The translations under genes and the position numbers were made by a program. DNA of 37,087 bases from Betaproteobacteria bacterium RIFCSPLOWO2_02_FULL_63_19 (GTDB lineage Bacteria > Pseudomonadota > Gammaproteobacteria > Burkholderiales > SG8-39): assembly GCA_001770415.1 (NCBI GenBank), contig MEQX01000108.1, positions 2,726-39,812 on the forward strand, in the 5' to 3' direction. Within the stretch, counting starts at the first letter, position 1, and each line of letters opens with the position of its first letter. The notes beneath the pieces were generated by a model that saw nothing but the letters and a program-made list of their open reading frames with translations, searched no databases and was not told the origin of the DNA. Positions 25,039-33,825 of the stretch are shown here, piece after piece.

Positions 25039-27018
25039 GTGTCCGCGCCCATGGTCGAAAAGGCACGAATCGTAAAGTCGCTCGGCGAAAGCAAGCTCGC
25101 ACTTCCGGTACTGGTCAACGCCGGGCTGTCCGCGAATGACCGGGCCAAGTATCTGTTTACCCTGCTGCAGTCGGCCAGGGTTCATGCCGACGATCCGGCA
25201 GGCCCGTATTCCGCGCTGGCGCCCGAACGCCTCGAGGTCGGCATCGAGGACGCATCCCTTGACGACGTCATCGGCGCGGCGTCGCGCAGTCCGGGCGGTT
25301 ACCGCGTTCCGGGTGCCGGCCGCATCATCGAGCAGGCGTATCACGACGTCGCGCGGATGCTGGAGCCGATCGCCTCCGCGGACGCCGAGGCCGGCGGTGC
25401 AACGGGTGCCGCAGCGTTCGCGGCGCGCCTCGAAAGGCTGTCGGCGGCGAGGCCTGTCGCCGAGGACGACGTTCTTTCCAGGGCCGCCATCGATTCGATA
25501 ATTTCCAGCAAGCGCGAGCAGGGCGACAGCCTGCATCTGCTGGTCATGGACATGCACAAGGCGCTGAACGGCCTGCAACAGCGGGTCTCATCCGAGATCA
25601 TCGACGGCGCACGCGCGTATGACATCGCCGACGACGACCGGGCGCTGGTCCGGGCTTTCATGCGCGGGGTGGAAGCAACATCCCGTTTGCGGTTCGACCA
25701 TCCGGGTCTGGGAACAACCGCGACCCGGACCGGCGCGAGGCTGGTGATCCAGAACGACATAGGCACCACCGACGCACATGTGCTGGTCGTGCACGTCGAA
25801 GGCATGACGGTCACCGTCACCTATACCGACGTGCACCTGCAGCGGCTGCTGTTCTTCCAGGGGCTGTTCAAGCACTACGATGTCCGCTGGGAGGACACGC
25901 GATCAAGGTGCGACGCGGCGATCGGCGAGGATCTGTATCACCTATGCATGGGGCGTTTCGACGCCGAAGACCGCGACGGGCTGGAAGCGTTTCTTGCGTT
26001 CATGGGGTCGCGCATCGTATTCCTGATCGACTGGAACCGGGCGCGCAAGCGGCTGCGTCTGTTTCTTCAGAAGAAGGATGCGCTCGATCTTCTGAACTGG
26101 GCGGCAGCGCAAAACTACGGGCATATGGCTTTCCTGCGCTGCGGTGCCGAGCAGCTCGTCTACGATGCCATAGAATTCGCCGCGCACGGGCAGCTGCGTT
26201 TCGGACAGGGGCTCGAGGAACTGCTGCCGCGGAGAAAAGCCGGCGAATTCTTCCGCTTCGTGCTCAGGACTTGCGCAGAAGGCCTGCTTTCGGGGCGCCC
26301 GGATTCGCTGATCGTCGACGAGATACGCACGGAGTTGCTGAACCATGTGCGTACCTTTCGCCAGGGCCTGCTCGATATCGCCGCGGAACACGCCGGCATG
26401 ATCGTCGAGATCGCCTGCGGCGTACGCGACGCGCTGCTGCGCATGGGCCGCACCGATACCGGGGCGCTGCTGGAGCGCAACGCGGAGCGCGCCAAACAGT
26501 GGGAGAGCCAGGCCGACGAACTGCTCAACCGCGTCCGGGCATCCGGAGGACAGGGTGATGAAGGCGCATTCTTCAGCCAACTCCTTGGCACGGCAGACGA
26601 CATCGCCGACGACTTGGAGGAAGCGGCCTTCCATTTCACGCTCATGCCTGAGATAGGCCTGCAGGGCGAACTGCGGCGCAATACCGGGCAGCTGGCGGAA
26701 CTTCTGGTGCAGGGCGGGCAGGAGTACATCAAGGTGATCGAGACTGCGCGGCTGGTGCGCAGGGGCGGTCAGCGGGAGGATATGCAGGATTTCCTGGAGG
26801 CTATCCACAGAATCGTTGCAATCGAGCACCAAACGGACGAATCGCACCGGTCGATCAAACGTGCGCTGCTTACCGCCGGGGGCGAGAGCAGTCACGACGC
26901 CCGAACGATATTCGTGATTTCCGAGGCCGCGCGCTGCCTCGAATCGGCTGCGGACGATTTGATGCACACCGCTCTGCTGCTGAGGGACCATGTACTGCGG
27001 CAGGTGCAGGTGAGCTAG
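25039..27018 (+). CDS. Large protein with PhoU/DUF47-like C-terminal domain
   Basis: A 659-residue soluble protein of unknown function. The last third (about 430-655) is helical and PhoU/DUF47-like: RNAERAKQWESQADELL, TADDIADDLEEAAF (518-531), an EYIKVIETA helix, IEHQTDESHRSIKRALL and EAARCLESAADDLMHTA (629-644), with the acidic D/E-x3-D/E repeats that bind metals in PhoU proteins. The middle (about 230-290) has a compact alternating-strand stretch (ARLVIQNDIGTTDAHVLVVHVEGMTV). The N-terminal 200 residues are unfamiliar. The frame opens with GTG at 25039, ATG at 25051 is possible; neither has a good ribosome site. The half-PPDK gene follows 130 bases later on the same strand and suggests a joint role. 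Confidence 0.8.
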   Translation: MSAPMVEKARIVKSLGESKLALPVLVNAGLSANDRAKYLFTLLQSARVHADDPAGPYSALAPERLEVGIEDASLDDVIGAASRSPGGYRVPGAGRIIEQAYHDVARMLEPIASADAEAGGATGAAAFAARLERLSAARPVAEDDVLSRAAIDSIISSKREQGDSLHLLVMDMHKALNGLQQRVSSEIIDGARAYDIADDDRALVRAFMRGVEATSRLRFDHPGLGTTATRTGARLVIQNDIGTTDAHVLVVHVEGMTVTVTYTDVHLQRLLFFQGLFKHYDVRWEDTRSRCDAAIGEDLYHLCMGRFDAEDRDGLEAFLAFMGSRIVFLIDWNRARKRLRLFLQKKDALDLLNWAAAQNYGHMAFLRCGAEQLVYDAIEFAAHGQLRFGQGLEELLPRRKAGEFFRFVLRTCAEGLLSGRPDSLIVDEIRTELLNHVRTFRQGLLDIAAEHAGMIVEIACGVRDALLRMGRTDTGALLERNAERAKQWESQADELLNRVRASGGQGDEGAFFSQLLGTADDIADDLEEAAFHFTLMPEIGLQGELRRNTGQLAELLVQGGQEYIKVIETARLVRRGGQREDMQDFLEAIHRIVAIEHQTDESHRSIKRALLTAGGESSHDARTIFVISEAARCLESAADDLMHTALLLRDHVLRQVQVS

Positions 27019-27148
27019 TTTCGACAGATCGCCGATCGACCTGCCGGGTGGAATGACGGGAACGTGAAGAAACTCGCAAACTGGAGAGGGTGCCGAGGTC
27101 GGAGCGAGGCTGTTTACCGGTCCGGGCTTCGTCGAATCGGAAGGTTTA

Positions 27149-28795
27149 ATGGTTGAGCGTCCCACGTTCGAGGAAGTATTCGTCGTCTCAGAGGGTGCCG
27201 AACCCCGCGAAACTCCTGAGGTAATGGGTTTCAAGGGCTACAACCTGCTGCGCATGGCGCGGATCGGATTGCCAGTGCCCGCTGCATTTGTACTCGGCAC
27301 GCAGTTCTGCAGGGACTACTTCGACCGCGGCGGGCTCGCATCGGGCTTTCGCGAACTGCTCGCAAAGAATGTCAGGCGCATCGAAAGTTGCTCTGGAACG
27401 GGGATGGGCAGTTCCCGCAGGCCGTTGCTGGTATCGGTGCGCTCGGGTGCTCCGGTGTCGATGCCCGGCATGATGGACACGGTACTCAACGTGGGTCTAT
27501 GTGACGGCGTGCTTAAAGGAATGCTGCGCATGACCGGCAATCCCCGGCTGGTGTGGGATTCCTACCGCCGCCTGATACAGTCGTTTGCCGAGGTCGTTGC
27601 GGGTTGTTCCAAGGAGCCGTACGAGGCGGCCATCTCGACGTATCTGCGCAGACAATGCGTGGAGCGGGTGCAGGATCTCGATTTCAAGACCCTCCAGTGT
27701 CTGGTTGCCGATTTTCTCGACATCTATGTGGAGCAGACGGGGCACGCGTTTCCACAGGATCCGCTCGAGCAGCTCGAATCCGCGGTCGAGTCGGTGTTTC
27801 GCTCCTGGCAGAGCACCCGAGCGCTTGCATACCGGCGCATGGCGGGAATCGACAACACACTCGGTACTGCGGTGACGGTTCAGCGCATGGTGTTCGGCAA
27901 TTCCGGCGGCACGTCGGGAGCCGGCGTGGCTTTTACCCGCAATCCGTCCGATGGGCAAAACGAGCTGTACATGGATTTTGCCGCCAACGCGCAGGGGGAG
28001 GACGTCGTCTCCGGGAGGCATGCGCTGCATGAGCCCGATGTGCTCGCCGATATTCTGCCTCAGGCGTTCGAGTCCATCATCGCCGTACGCGCCAAACTCG
28101 AGCGCGAGTTCAGCGACGCGCAGGAGTTCGAATTCACGATTCAGGATGGGCGCCTTTACGTGCTGCAGACGCGCCATGGCAAGCGCACACCGCTTGCGGC
28201 GCTGCGAATCGCAGTCGAGCAGGTGCGCGAGGGCCTGATCGATCCCGGCGAGGCGCTGGCGCGACTCGCCGGGATCGACGTGGCAGCGATCCGAAATCTG
28301 CGCGTCGTGGCCGATCCGTCAACGGCGCTTGGTCGGGCAGTTCCGGCGAGCGTGGGCGTCGCCACCGGTGAAATCGCGCTGGACTGCGCGCGCGCGCTGG
28401 AGCGAGCCGCAGCCGGTGTCGCAGTCATCTTGGTGCGCGCCGATATCATGACCGAAGATATCGCCGGCATCGAGTCCGCGCGCGGCGTGCTCACCATTGC
28501 GGGCGGGCGCACCTCGCATGCAGCGGTCGTCGCCAGGCATTTCGACCGTGTATGTTTGGTTGGCTGCGAGAGCCTGCGCATCGACATGCAGGCGCGCCGA
28601 TGCAGTGTTGGCGATCGCGTGTTTCGCGAAGGCGAGTTGCTCACCTTGGACGGGCGCGCGGGCAGCGTGTACGCCGGCGCACTGGATGTCGTCGAAGAGG
28701 CGCCGCTCGAATATCAAGCCGAAATCGCACGCTGGCGAGGCGGCGCGGGGCGTCCCTCCGAGACGGCTCCGGAAAAGGCCATCGCGACGCCTTGA
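27149..28795 (+). CDS. Pyruvate phosphate dikinase-like protein lacking the PEP/pyruvate domain
   Basis: A 548-residue protein colinear with the first two-thirds of PPDK (usually near 880 residues). The ATP-grasp part shows MGFKGYNLLRMARIGLPVPAAF, PLLVSVRSGAPVSMPGMMDT (92-111), SGAGVAFTRNPSDGQNELY and AQGEDVVSGR, and EFEFTIQDGRLYVLQTRHGKRTP. The swivelling domain has the phosphohistidine motif GGRTSHAAVVAR with His457. It ends soon after, at VYAGALDVVEE, where PPDK would enter its C-terminal PEP/pyruvate barrel. The stop is followed at once by a convergent gene, so this is not simple edge loss. It should autophosphorylate His457 from ATP (and Pi in PPDK); the acceptor is unknown. GGAAGG precedes the ATG. 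Confidence 0.9.
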   Translation: MVERPTFEEVFVVSEGAEPRETPEVMGFKGYNLLRMARIGLPVPAAFVLGTQFCRDYFDRGGLASGFRELLAKNVRRIESCSGTGMGSSRRPLLVSVRSGAPVSMPGMMDTVLNVGLCDGVLKGMLRMTGNPRLVWDSYRRLIQSFAEVVAGCSKEPYEAAISTYLRRQCVERVQDLDFKTLQCLVADFLDIYVEQTGHAFPQDPLEQLESAVESVFRSWQSTRALAYRRMAGIDNTLGTAVTVQRMVFGNSGGTSGAGVAFTRNPSDGQNELYMDFAANAQGEDVVSGRHALHEPDVLADILPQAFESIIAVRAKLEREFSDAQEFEFTIQDGRLYVLQTRHGKRTPLAALRIAVEQVREGLIDPGEALARLAGIDVAAIRNLRVVADPSTALGRAVPASVGVATGEIALDCARALERAAAGVAVILVRADIMTEDIAGIESARGVLTIAGGRTSHAAVVARHFDRVCLVGCESLRIDMQARRCSVGDRVFREGELLTLDGRAGSVYAGALDVVEEAPLEYQAEIARWRGGAGRPSETAPEKAIATP

Positions 28796-28853
28796 GCGCG
28801 CGCTGCCTCGAATACATCCGCATTTGCCGAGCTGACGCGCTTTTTCCGGCAGC

Positions 28854-30983
28854 TCAATCGTCCTTCGCGGGACCCTTGACCCGCGAGATTCGCACCACTT
28901 CCTGGACGCGCCGGATCGCCCGCATCATTCGGGCGAGATGCATACGATTGGAGACCTGCACCGTGAACGAATTCGTCGCATACATGCTCTGGTCGCTGTC
29001 GACCGAAACATTGGCGATGTTGCAACCGGCGCCGGCGATCGCGGCGGCGACCTTGGCGAGCACACCGCGCTGATCCAGAACCACCACGCGGATCGTAACG
29101 TCGAACATACGGTCGGTGTCGGGGTCCCAGGTCACGTCGACCCATTTCTCCGGGTCGCTCCGCGACCTGCGGGCGGTCGGGCAGTCGTGGGTGTGCACGA
29201 CCAGTCCCTGGCCCTTCTTGATGAAGCCGAGGATCGGATCACCGGGAATCGGGCTGCAGCATTTTGCAAATTGGACCGCCATACCTTCTGAACCGCGAAC
29301 GACGATCGCTGCCGGTTGATTCCCTTCGTCGGGCGTGTGGCCCGATAGCGCGAGCAGTTTTCGCGCCACAATTGCGGCAAGGCGTTTTCCGAGGCCGATG
29401 TCGGCCAGGACCTCATTGCGCGATTTCGCGCTTGATTCGCGGACCAGCTTGTCCCATCCTTCGCTCGCGATTCCGGTGACCTTGGTGCCGAATGCGCGCA
29501 ATTGCTGCGTCAACAGCCGCTCGCCCAGCGCGCGCGATTCCTCGGCATGCATGGTCTTGAGGTAGTGCCTGATCTGTGCCCGGGCCTTTGCCGTCTTGAC
29601 GTAGGACAGCCAGGCCGGGTTCGGGGCCGCCGTCGGTGCGGTGACGATTTCGACGCGGTCGCCGCTATTCAATTCCGTTCGCAGTGCGACGAGTTCGTGG
29701 TTGACCTTCGCGGCTATGCAACGATTGCCGATGTCCGTGTGCACCGCATAGGCGAAATCGACCGGTGTCACCCCGCGCGGCATTGACATGATCTCGCCTT
29801 TGGGCGTGAACACGTAGACCTCGTCGGGGAAAAGGTCGACCTTGATATGTTCGAGAAACTCGGCAGCATCCTCAGGGGTGTTCTGGACTCCGAGCAACGA
29901 CTGCAGCCATTTGTGTGTGCGCTGCTGCGATGCGCTGATCTCCGCATCGCTGCTCTTGTAGAGCCAGTGCGAGGCGACGCCTGTCTCGGCGATTCGGTTC
30001 ATGGCCTGGGTGCGTATCTGGATCTCCAGCGGCATTCCGTGAGGTCCGATCAGGGTCGTGTGGAGCGACTGGTAACCGTTGATTTTTGGAATGGCGATGT
30101 AGTCCTTGAACTTGCCCGGCACGGGCTTGTAGAGCGCGTGCAGCGCGCCGAGCGTCAGATAGCACGCGGGCGCGTCGCCGACGGTGACGCGCACGCCGTA
30201 GATGTCCAGTACCTGCGAGAAGGAAAGCTGCTTCTCGGTCATCTTCTTGTAGATCGAGTAGATGTGTTTTTCCCGGCCTGTGACCGTGGCTTCAACGCCG
30301 GCCTGCTTCAGGCGTACGCGAATGGACTCGAGTGTGCGACCCATCACTTGGCGTTGGTTGCCGCGCGCGGAGCGCACGGCCTTTGCGATCACCCTGTAGC
30401 GGCGCGGGTAAAGGCACTTGAATGCGAGTTCCTGCATTTCGCGGTAAAGACCGTCCAGTCCGAGGCGATTGGCGATCGGCGCGTAGATTTCCAGCGTCTC
30501 GCGCGCAACCCGCCGCCGCTGCTCCGGACTGACCGCGTCGAGCGTGCGCATATTGTGCAGACGGTCCGCCAGTTTGATCAGCATGACGCGCACGTCGCGC
30601 GCCATCGCAAGCAGCATCTTGCGGAAACTCTCCGCCTGTGCATCCTGCTGGGACTTGAACTCGATGCGGTCCAGTTTGGAGACGCCGTCGACGAGATCGG
30701 CGACCGGACGCCCGAAACGCTGTGAAATCTCGTCCTTGGTGACGCCCGTGTCCTCCATCACGTCGTGCAGGAGAGCGGCGACCAGCGCCTGCGCATCGAG
30801 TTGCCAATCGGCCAGGATGCTGGCGACCGCGAGCGGATGGGAAATGTAGGGTTCGCCGCTCTTCCTGAACTGGCCGCGGTGGGCGTCGTTGCCGAATTTG
30901 TAGGCGTCGTCGACTCGGTTGACGTCGTCCGGCTTCAGATAGGTGAGGTGGTGCCGGAGGTCGCGGATTGCGACTGCAGCCAT
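28854..30983 (-). CDS. spoT: Bifunctional (p)ppGpp synthetase/hydrolase
   Basis: A 709-residue RelA/SpoT homologue controlling the stringent response. The N-terminal hydrolase has the HD set: His49 (ISHPLAVA), His73-Asp74 (LLHDVMEDT) and Asp140 (KLADRLHN). The synthetase follows with YGVRVTV, the KFKDYIAIPKINGYQSLHTT stretch (291-310) and Glu320 in LEIQIRT. The triad KFKD replaces the RxKD of most bifunctional enzymes but keeps the basic character, unlike the ExDD of RelA. A TGS domain (VYVFTPKGEIMSMPRG), a Cys-Cys segment (FAKCCSPIPGDPILGF) and a C-terminal ACT domain (about 630-705) complete it. CGAGG precedes the ATG. It is downstream of rpoZ and gmk. Confidence 0.97.
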   Translation of the reverse strand: MAAVAIRDLRHHLTYLKPDDVNRVDDAYKFGNDAHRGQFRKSGEPYISHPLAVASILADWQLDAQALVAALLHDVMEDTGVTKDEISQRFGRPVADLVDGVSKLDRIEFKSQQDAQAESFRKMLLAMARDVRVMLIKLADRLHNMRTLDAVSPEQRRRVARETLEIYAPIANRLGLDGLYREMQELAFKCLYPRRYRVIAKAVRSARGNQRQVMGRTLESIRVRLKQAGVEATVTGREKHIYSIYKKMTEKQLSFSQVLDIYGVRVTVGDAPACYLTLGALHALYKPVPGKFKDYIAIPKINGYQSLHTTLIGPHGMPLEIQIRTQAMNRIAETGVASHWLYKSSDAEISASQQRTHKWLQSLLGVQNTPEDAAEFLEHIKVDLFPDEVYVFTPKGEIMSMPRGVTPVDFAYAVHTDIGNRCIAAKVNHELVALRTELNSGDRVEIVTAPTAAPNPAWLSYVKTAKARAQIRHYLKTMHAEESRALGERLLTQQLRAFGTKVTGIASEGWDKLVRESSAKSRNEVLADIGLGKRLAAIVARKLLALSGHTPDEGNQPAAIVVRGSEGMAVQFAKCCSPIPGDPILGFIKKGQGLVVHTHDCPTARRSRSDPEKWVDVTWDPDTDRMFDVTIRVVVLDQRGVLAKVAAAIAGAGCNIANVSVDSDQSMYATNSFTVQVSNRMHLARMMRAIRRVQEVVRISRVKGPAKDD

Positions 30984-31026
30984 GCTCGGCCTCGGGCGAC
31001 GGGAGTCAACGGTCCGCGGCCGGCGT

Positions 31027-31236
31027 TCAACCGGAATTGGCGCGGTTCAAATACTCGATACCGTACTTGCCCAAGGCCATTTCTCTCAACGCGATGACGG
31101 TTGGCTTGTCGCGATTTGCCTCGATCATCGGGGAGCCACCCTGGGCGAGTTGCCGCGCGCGGTAGCTCGCGGCGAGCGCGAGCTGGAAGCGGTTCGGAAT
31201 CTTCTTGAGACAATCTTCAACTGTGATACGGGCCAT
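31027..31236 (-). CDS. rpoZ: RNA polymerase omega subunit
   Basis: A 69-residue protein, the short size usual in betaproteobacteria (Escherichia coli has 91). The N-terminus [30 protein letters not shown] is the omega signature; it packs on the C-terminal region of beta-prime and helps assemble RNA polymerase. The start is the ATG at 31236, with GGGA nearby; the frame runs further upstream without family sequence. It lies between gmk (97 bases upstream) and spoT (43 bases downstream), the common proteobacterial order, which links nucleotide supply, polymerase and (p)ppGpp. Confidence 0.96.
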   Translation of the reverse strand: MARITVEDCLKKIPNRFQLALAASYRARQLAQGGSPMIEANRDKPTVIALREMALGKYGIEYLNRANSG

Positions 31237-31333
31237 ATGCGTGTTCCCAATACTCGCTACAGAAATCTGTTTCCCAATATCGGATCCGGGTGCCGGGGCC
31301 GTCAAAACGGGGCTGCTCCCCGCGTCTCGCCGG

Positions 31334-31948
31334 TCAAAGTTTGCCGACTATATCGAGCAACTTTGGATTGTGCGCGACCTGGTAATCCAAGCTGAGCCTT
31401 GCGGCGCGCAGAACCGCGGCAAGATCGCGCCGCGCTTCTTCGAACGTATTGTTAATAATAACATAATCGAACTCCACCGCGTGGCTGATCTCATCGGCCG
31501 CGTTCTCCAGCCGGCGTCGGATCACGGCTTCGCTGTCCTGTCCGCGCGCGCGCAGCCGGCGTTCGAGTTCGGCCATCGAGGGCGGCAGAATGAAGACCGT
31601 CGCGGCGCTTGGGTACACCCGTCGGACCTGCCGAGCGCCCTGCCAGTCGATCTCGAGCAGCACATCCTTGCCGGTCGCGATGGTCTCCTCGATCCACCGC
31701 TGAGAGGTGCCATACCTATTGCCGTGAACCTCTGCGCACTCGAGGAATTCGCCTCGCTCCAACATCGCCTCAAAGACATCGGGACGTGCGAAATGGTATT
31801 CACGGCCGTCCTTCTCCCCCGGTCGTGGCGCCCGCGTCGTGAAAGAGATCGACAGTTCGACACCTGTCTCCGCCGCGAGCACGGCGCGCACCAAGGAGGT
31901 CTTGCCGCCGCCAGACGGTGCCGAAACGACGATAAGGTTGCCTCTCAT
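31334..31948 (-). CDS. gmk: Guanylate kinase
   Basis: A 204-residue enzyme that makes GDP from GMP and ATP. The P-loop [10 protein letters not shown] is at about 9-18; [19 protein letters not shown] is the GMP-binding region and [10 protein letters not shown] follows; [16 protein letters not shown] is the lid. The ATG at 31948 fits the standard N-terminus ([17 protein letters not shown]) and has GGAG about ten bases upstream; 22 further codons are open upstream but are not family sequence. First gene of gmk-rpoZ-spoT. The yicC-like gene that often precedes gmk is not seen in the 500 bases upstream. Confidence 0.97.
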   Translation of the reverse strand: MRGNLIVVSAPSGGGKTSLVRAVLAAETGVELSISFTTRAPRPGEKDGREYHFARPDVFEAMLERGEFLECAEVHGNRYGTSQRWIEETIATGKDVLLEIDWQGARQVRRVYPSAATVFILPPSMAELERRLRARGQDSEAVIRRRLENAADEISHAVEFDYVIINNTFEEARRDLAAVLRAARLSLDYQVAHNPKLLDIVGKL

Positions 31949-32470
31949 GGGGATGAAGCTCCGACAATACCCAGGCGCTGGGGCAAACCGCTTGGTTCGC
32001 TGCCGACCGGCCAACGGAAAGTCCGTATATTACGCCGCGCGCCGATCGGATTGATACCGCTGTGCATGGCGACCGGTCTCGCGCGTGGTGCAGGACAGCG
32101 CGTCGTCTGCCGCCGCGGCGCGCGAGCGTCGTCCATCATTCGCGAAGCGATCCCGAATTCCTTGCGGCGACCCATGGGTTCGGGTCAGCGAACATGCTGC
32201 GGTGCAATTCGTGCGTGAGCGTGATCTGGATCAAGCCGGCCAAGCTCATGGACGCGTATCTCGGTGCTATCGTCTTCCCAGGCGGCCTGGTCGTCAGCGG
32301 GGTTACGCTTGCGCGTCGTCGATCGGGACGCTTTCGCCGTGGTGAGTACGGATGCACCGTGCTGATCCCGGCGGACCGGAAGCTTGCAACCTCGAACGTT
32401 CGCTGACGTGGGAGGGGCCGCTTCGGTTTCCCCAATGGCGCCCGAACGCGCGGCTTCGACGAGGAGCACA
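31949..32470. other. Intergenic region between gmk and the molybdenum hydroxylase operon
   Basis: These 522 bases separate two divergent operons and should hold both promoters. On the minus strand a TAATAT near 32027-32032 is a possible -10 for gmk, but its -35 is poor. On the plus strand the only clear signal is GAGGAG right before the GTG at 32471. A short plus-strand open frame (32062-32406) is arginine-rich and unlike any known protein; I do not count it as a gene. Confidence 0.45.
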
Positions 32471-33355
32471 GTGAAGCAATTCAGATATCTCATACCGTCG
32501 TGCGTTGATGAGGCCATAGCGATGCGGCGGGAAAATGGGGAAGGTGCGCGTTTCATCGCCGGAGGAACCGAGATCGTGCCGATGATGACGCGTCACAAGC
32601 TCGAACCGGACTGCCTGATCGAGCTTTCGCGCCTTCACGGACTCAATGCGCTCGATTGCGAAGACGGGAGTCTTCGAATTGGCGCGACGGTCACGCACGC
32701 GGCGCTGGAAAGCTCCGGGTTGACGCAAGGAGCGTGGCAGGCGCTGGCGGAAGCCTCGGGGTCTATCCGAGAGCGGCAGATCAGAAATCTGGGAACTGTT
32801 GGCGGGAATTTGGCCTATGCGGTCCCGTCCGCCGACCTCATGCCGCCGCTTCTGGCTTTTGATGCGATCCTCAGGATTCGAGGCGCAGCTGGAGATCGGC
32901 CAGTGCCGATCTCGGAATTCGTTGTCGCTCCGTATCGTACCAGTCTCAGAGACGGTGAAATCATCGTGGAGATCGAACTGCCTCGCGCGCGCGAGGGCAT
33001 GGGTTCGGCGTTCTGCAAGCTGACAAGATTCCACGGGTTCGGTTTGTCGGTGGCCTCGGTGGCTGCCACCCTCACGCTGCGGGAAGGCCGAATCGGCGAA
33101 GCGCGAATCGCGATTGGAGCGGGGGTCCCGGTCGCCCGACGCGTGGTCGATGCTGAACGTTTTCTGGAGGGGAAACCCCCTAGCGCCGAGGTCCTGCAGG
33201 AAGCGGGGAAGCTCACAGCCGCGGCAGCGCAGCCGCGTGAGGGGTCCATCCGTGCGTCACCGGACTACAAGCGCAAGGTACTGGTGCCTTTGACCGAGCG
33301 GGCCCTCGGTCTTGCCGCGACCCGATCGATCCAGCGCTCCATGGGAGACGCCTGA
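32471..33355 (+). CDS. Molybdenum hydroxylase FAD-binding (medium) subunit
   Basis: A 294-residue CoxM/XdhB-type subunit that carries electrons from the 2Fe-2S clusters to an acceptor through FAD. FAD motifs AGGTE (30-34) and TVGGN (109-113) are present, with IRNLGTVGGNLAYAVPSADLMPPLLAFDA. The start is the GTG at 32471: GAGGAG lies five bases before it and the protein then opens MKQFRYLIPSCVDEAI, the normal N-terminus; the open frame further upstream has no family sequence. The stop overlaps the next ATG by one base (TGATG), so the subunits are translated together. Operon order medium-small-large is like that of CO dehydrogenase and many related hydroxylases. Confidence 0.95.
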   Translation: MKQFRYLIPSCVDEAIAMRRENGEGARFIAGGTEIVPMMTRHKLEPDCLIELSRLHGLNALDCEDGSLRIGATVTHAALESSGLTQGAWQALAEASGSIRERQIRNLGTVGGNLAYAVPSADLMPPLLAFDAILRIRGAAGDRPVPISEFVVAPYRTSLRDGEIIVEIELPRAREGMGSAFCKLTRFHGFGLSVASVAATLTLREGRIGEARIAIGAGVPVARRVVDAERFLEGKPPSAEVLQEAGKLTAAAAQPREGSIRASPDYKRKVLVPLTERALGLAATRSIQRSMGDA

Positions 33356-33825
33356 TGCATATCGTAATCAACGTGAATGCTCATACCCATTCGCTGGACG
33401 TGCAAGAGGAGACGACGCTGCTCCAGTTGCTGCGTGACGAACTTGAATTGACAGGTACCAAACACGGTTGCGACGGAGGCGAATGCGGGGCATGCACCGT
33501 GCTGGTTGACGGTGTGGCGCTCAACAGCTGTCTCGTGCTGGCCGCTTCCGTCCGCGAGCGAAAGATCGTAACCATCGAAGGGCTGGCATCCGCTGATGCG
33601 CTGCATCCTCTCCAGCAGGCGTTCGTCGAGCACGGTGTTCTGCAATGCGGATTCTGCGGGCCGGGAATGATCTTGAGCGCGAAAGCACTGTTGGAGGAAA
33701 CCCCCTCGCCCGATCCGGAGGAGGTCAGACGTGCGTTGGCGGGCAATCTGTGCCGGTGTACTGGCTACCTCGGTGTTGTCGACGCGATCATGGATGCGGC
33801 GGCTCGAATGCGAGCTCGGCCATGA
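33355..33825 (+). CDS. Molybdenum hydroxylase 2Fe-2S (small) subunit
   Basis: A 156-residue iron-sulfur subunit. The plant-ferredoxin-type cluster is bound by Cys39, Cys44, Cys47 and Cys59 (HGCDGGECGACTVLVDG and NSC), and the second, helical-domain cluster by Cys98, Cys101, Cys133 and Cys135 (LQCGFCGPGM and NLCRCTGY). All eight ligands are present and the length is normal. It relays electrons from the molybdenum site to the FAD subunit. It starts in a one-base overlap with the FAD subunit gene and its TGA overlaps the next ATG (ATGA). Confidence 0.96.
   Translation: MHIVINVNAHTHSLDVQEETTLLQLLRDELELTGTKHGCDGGECGACTVLVDGVALNSCLVLAASVRERKIVTIEGLASADALHPLQQAFVEHGVLQCGFCGPGMILSAKALLEETPSPDPEEVRRALAGNLCRCTGYLGVVDAIMDAAARMRARP

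Noticed and set aside
25942..27234. Minus-strand open frame of 430 codons opposite the PhoU-like gene
   Set aside because: No motif, no ribosome site and it crosses the gap into the next gene; the plus-strand protein shows clear PhoU-like helices.
28796..28853. Terminator between the half-PPDK and spoT
   Set aside because: A 6-bp GAGCTG/CAGCTC repeat is seen but with a 15-base loop and no T-run after it; too weak to call.
32062..32406. Plus-strand frame of 114 codons upstream of the molybdenum hydroxylase operon
   Set aside because: Basic, low-complexity composition, no ribosome site and no recognisable motif.
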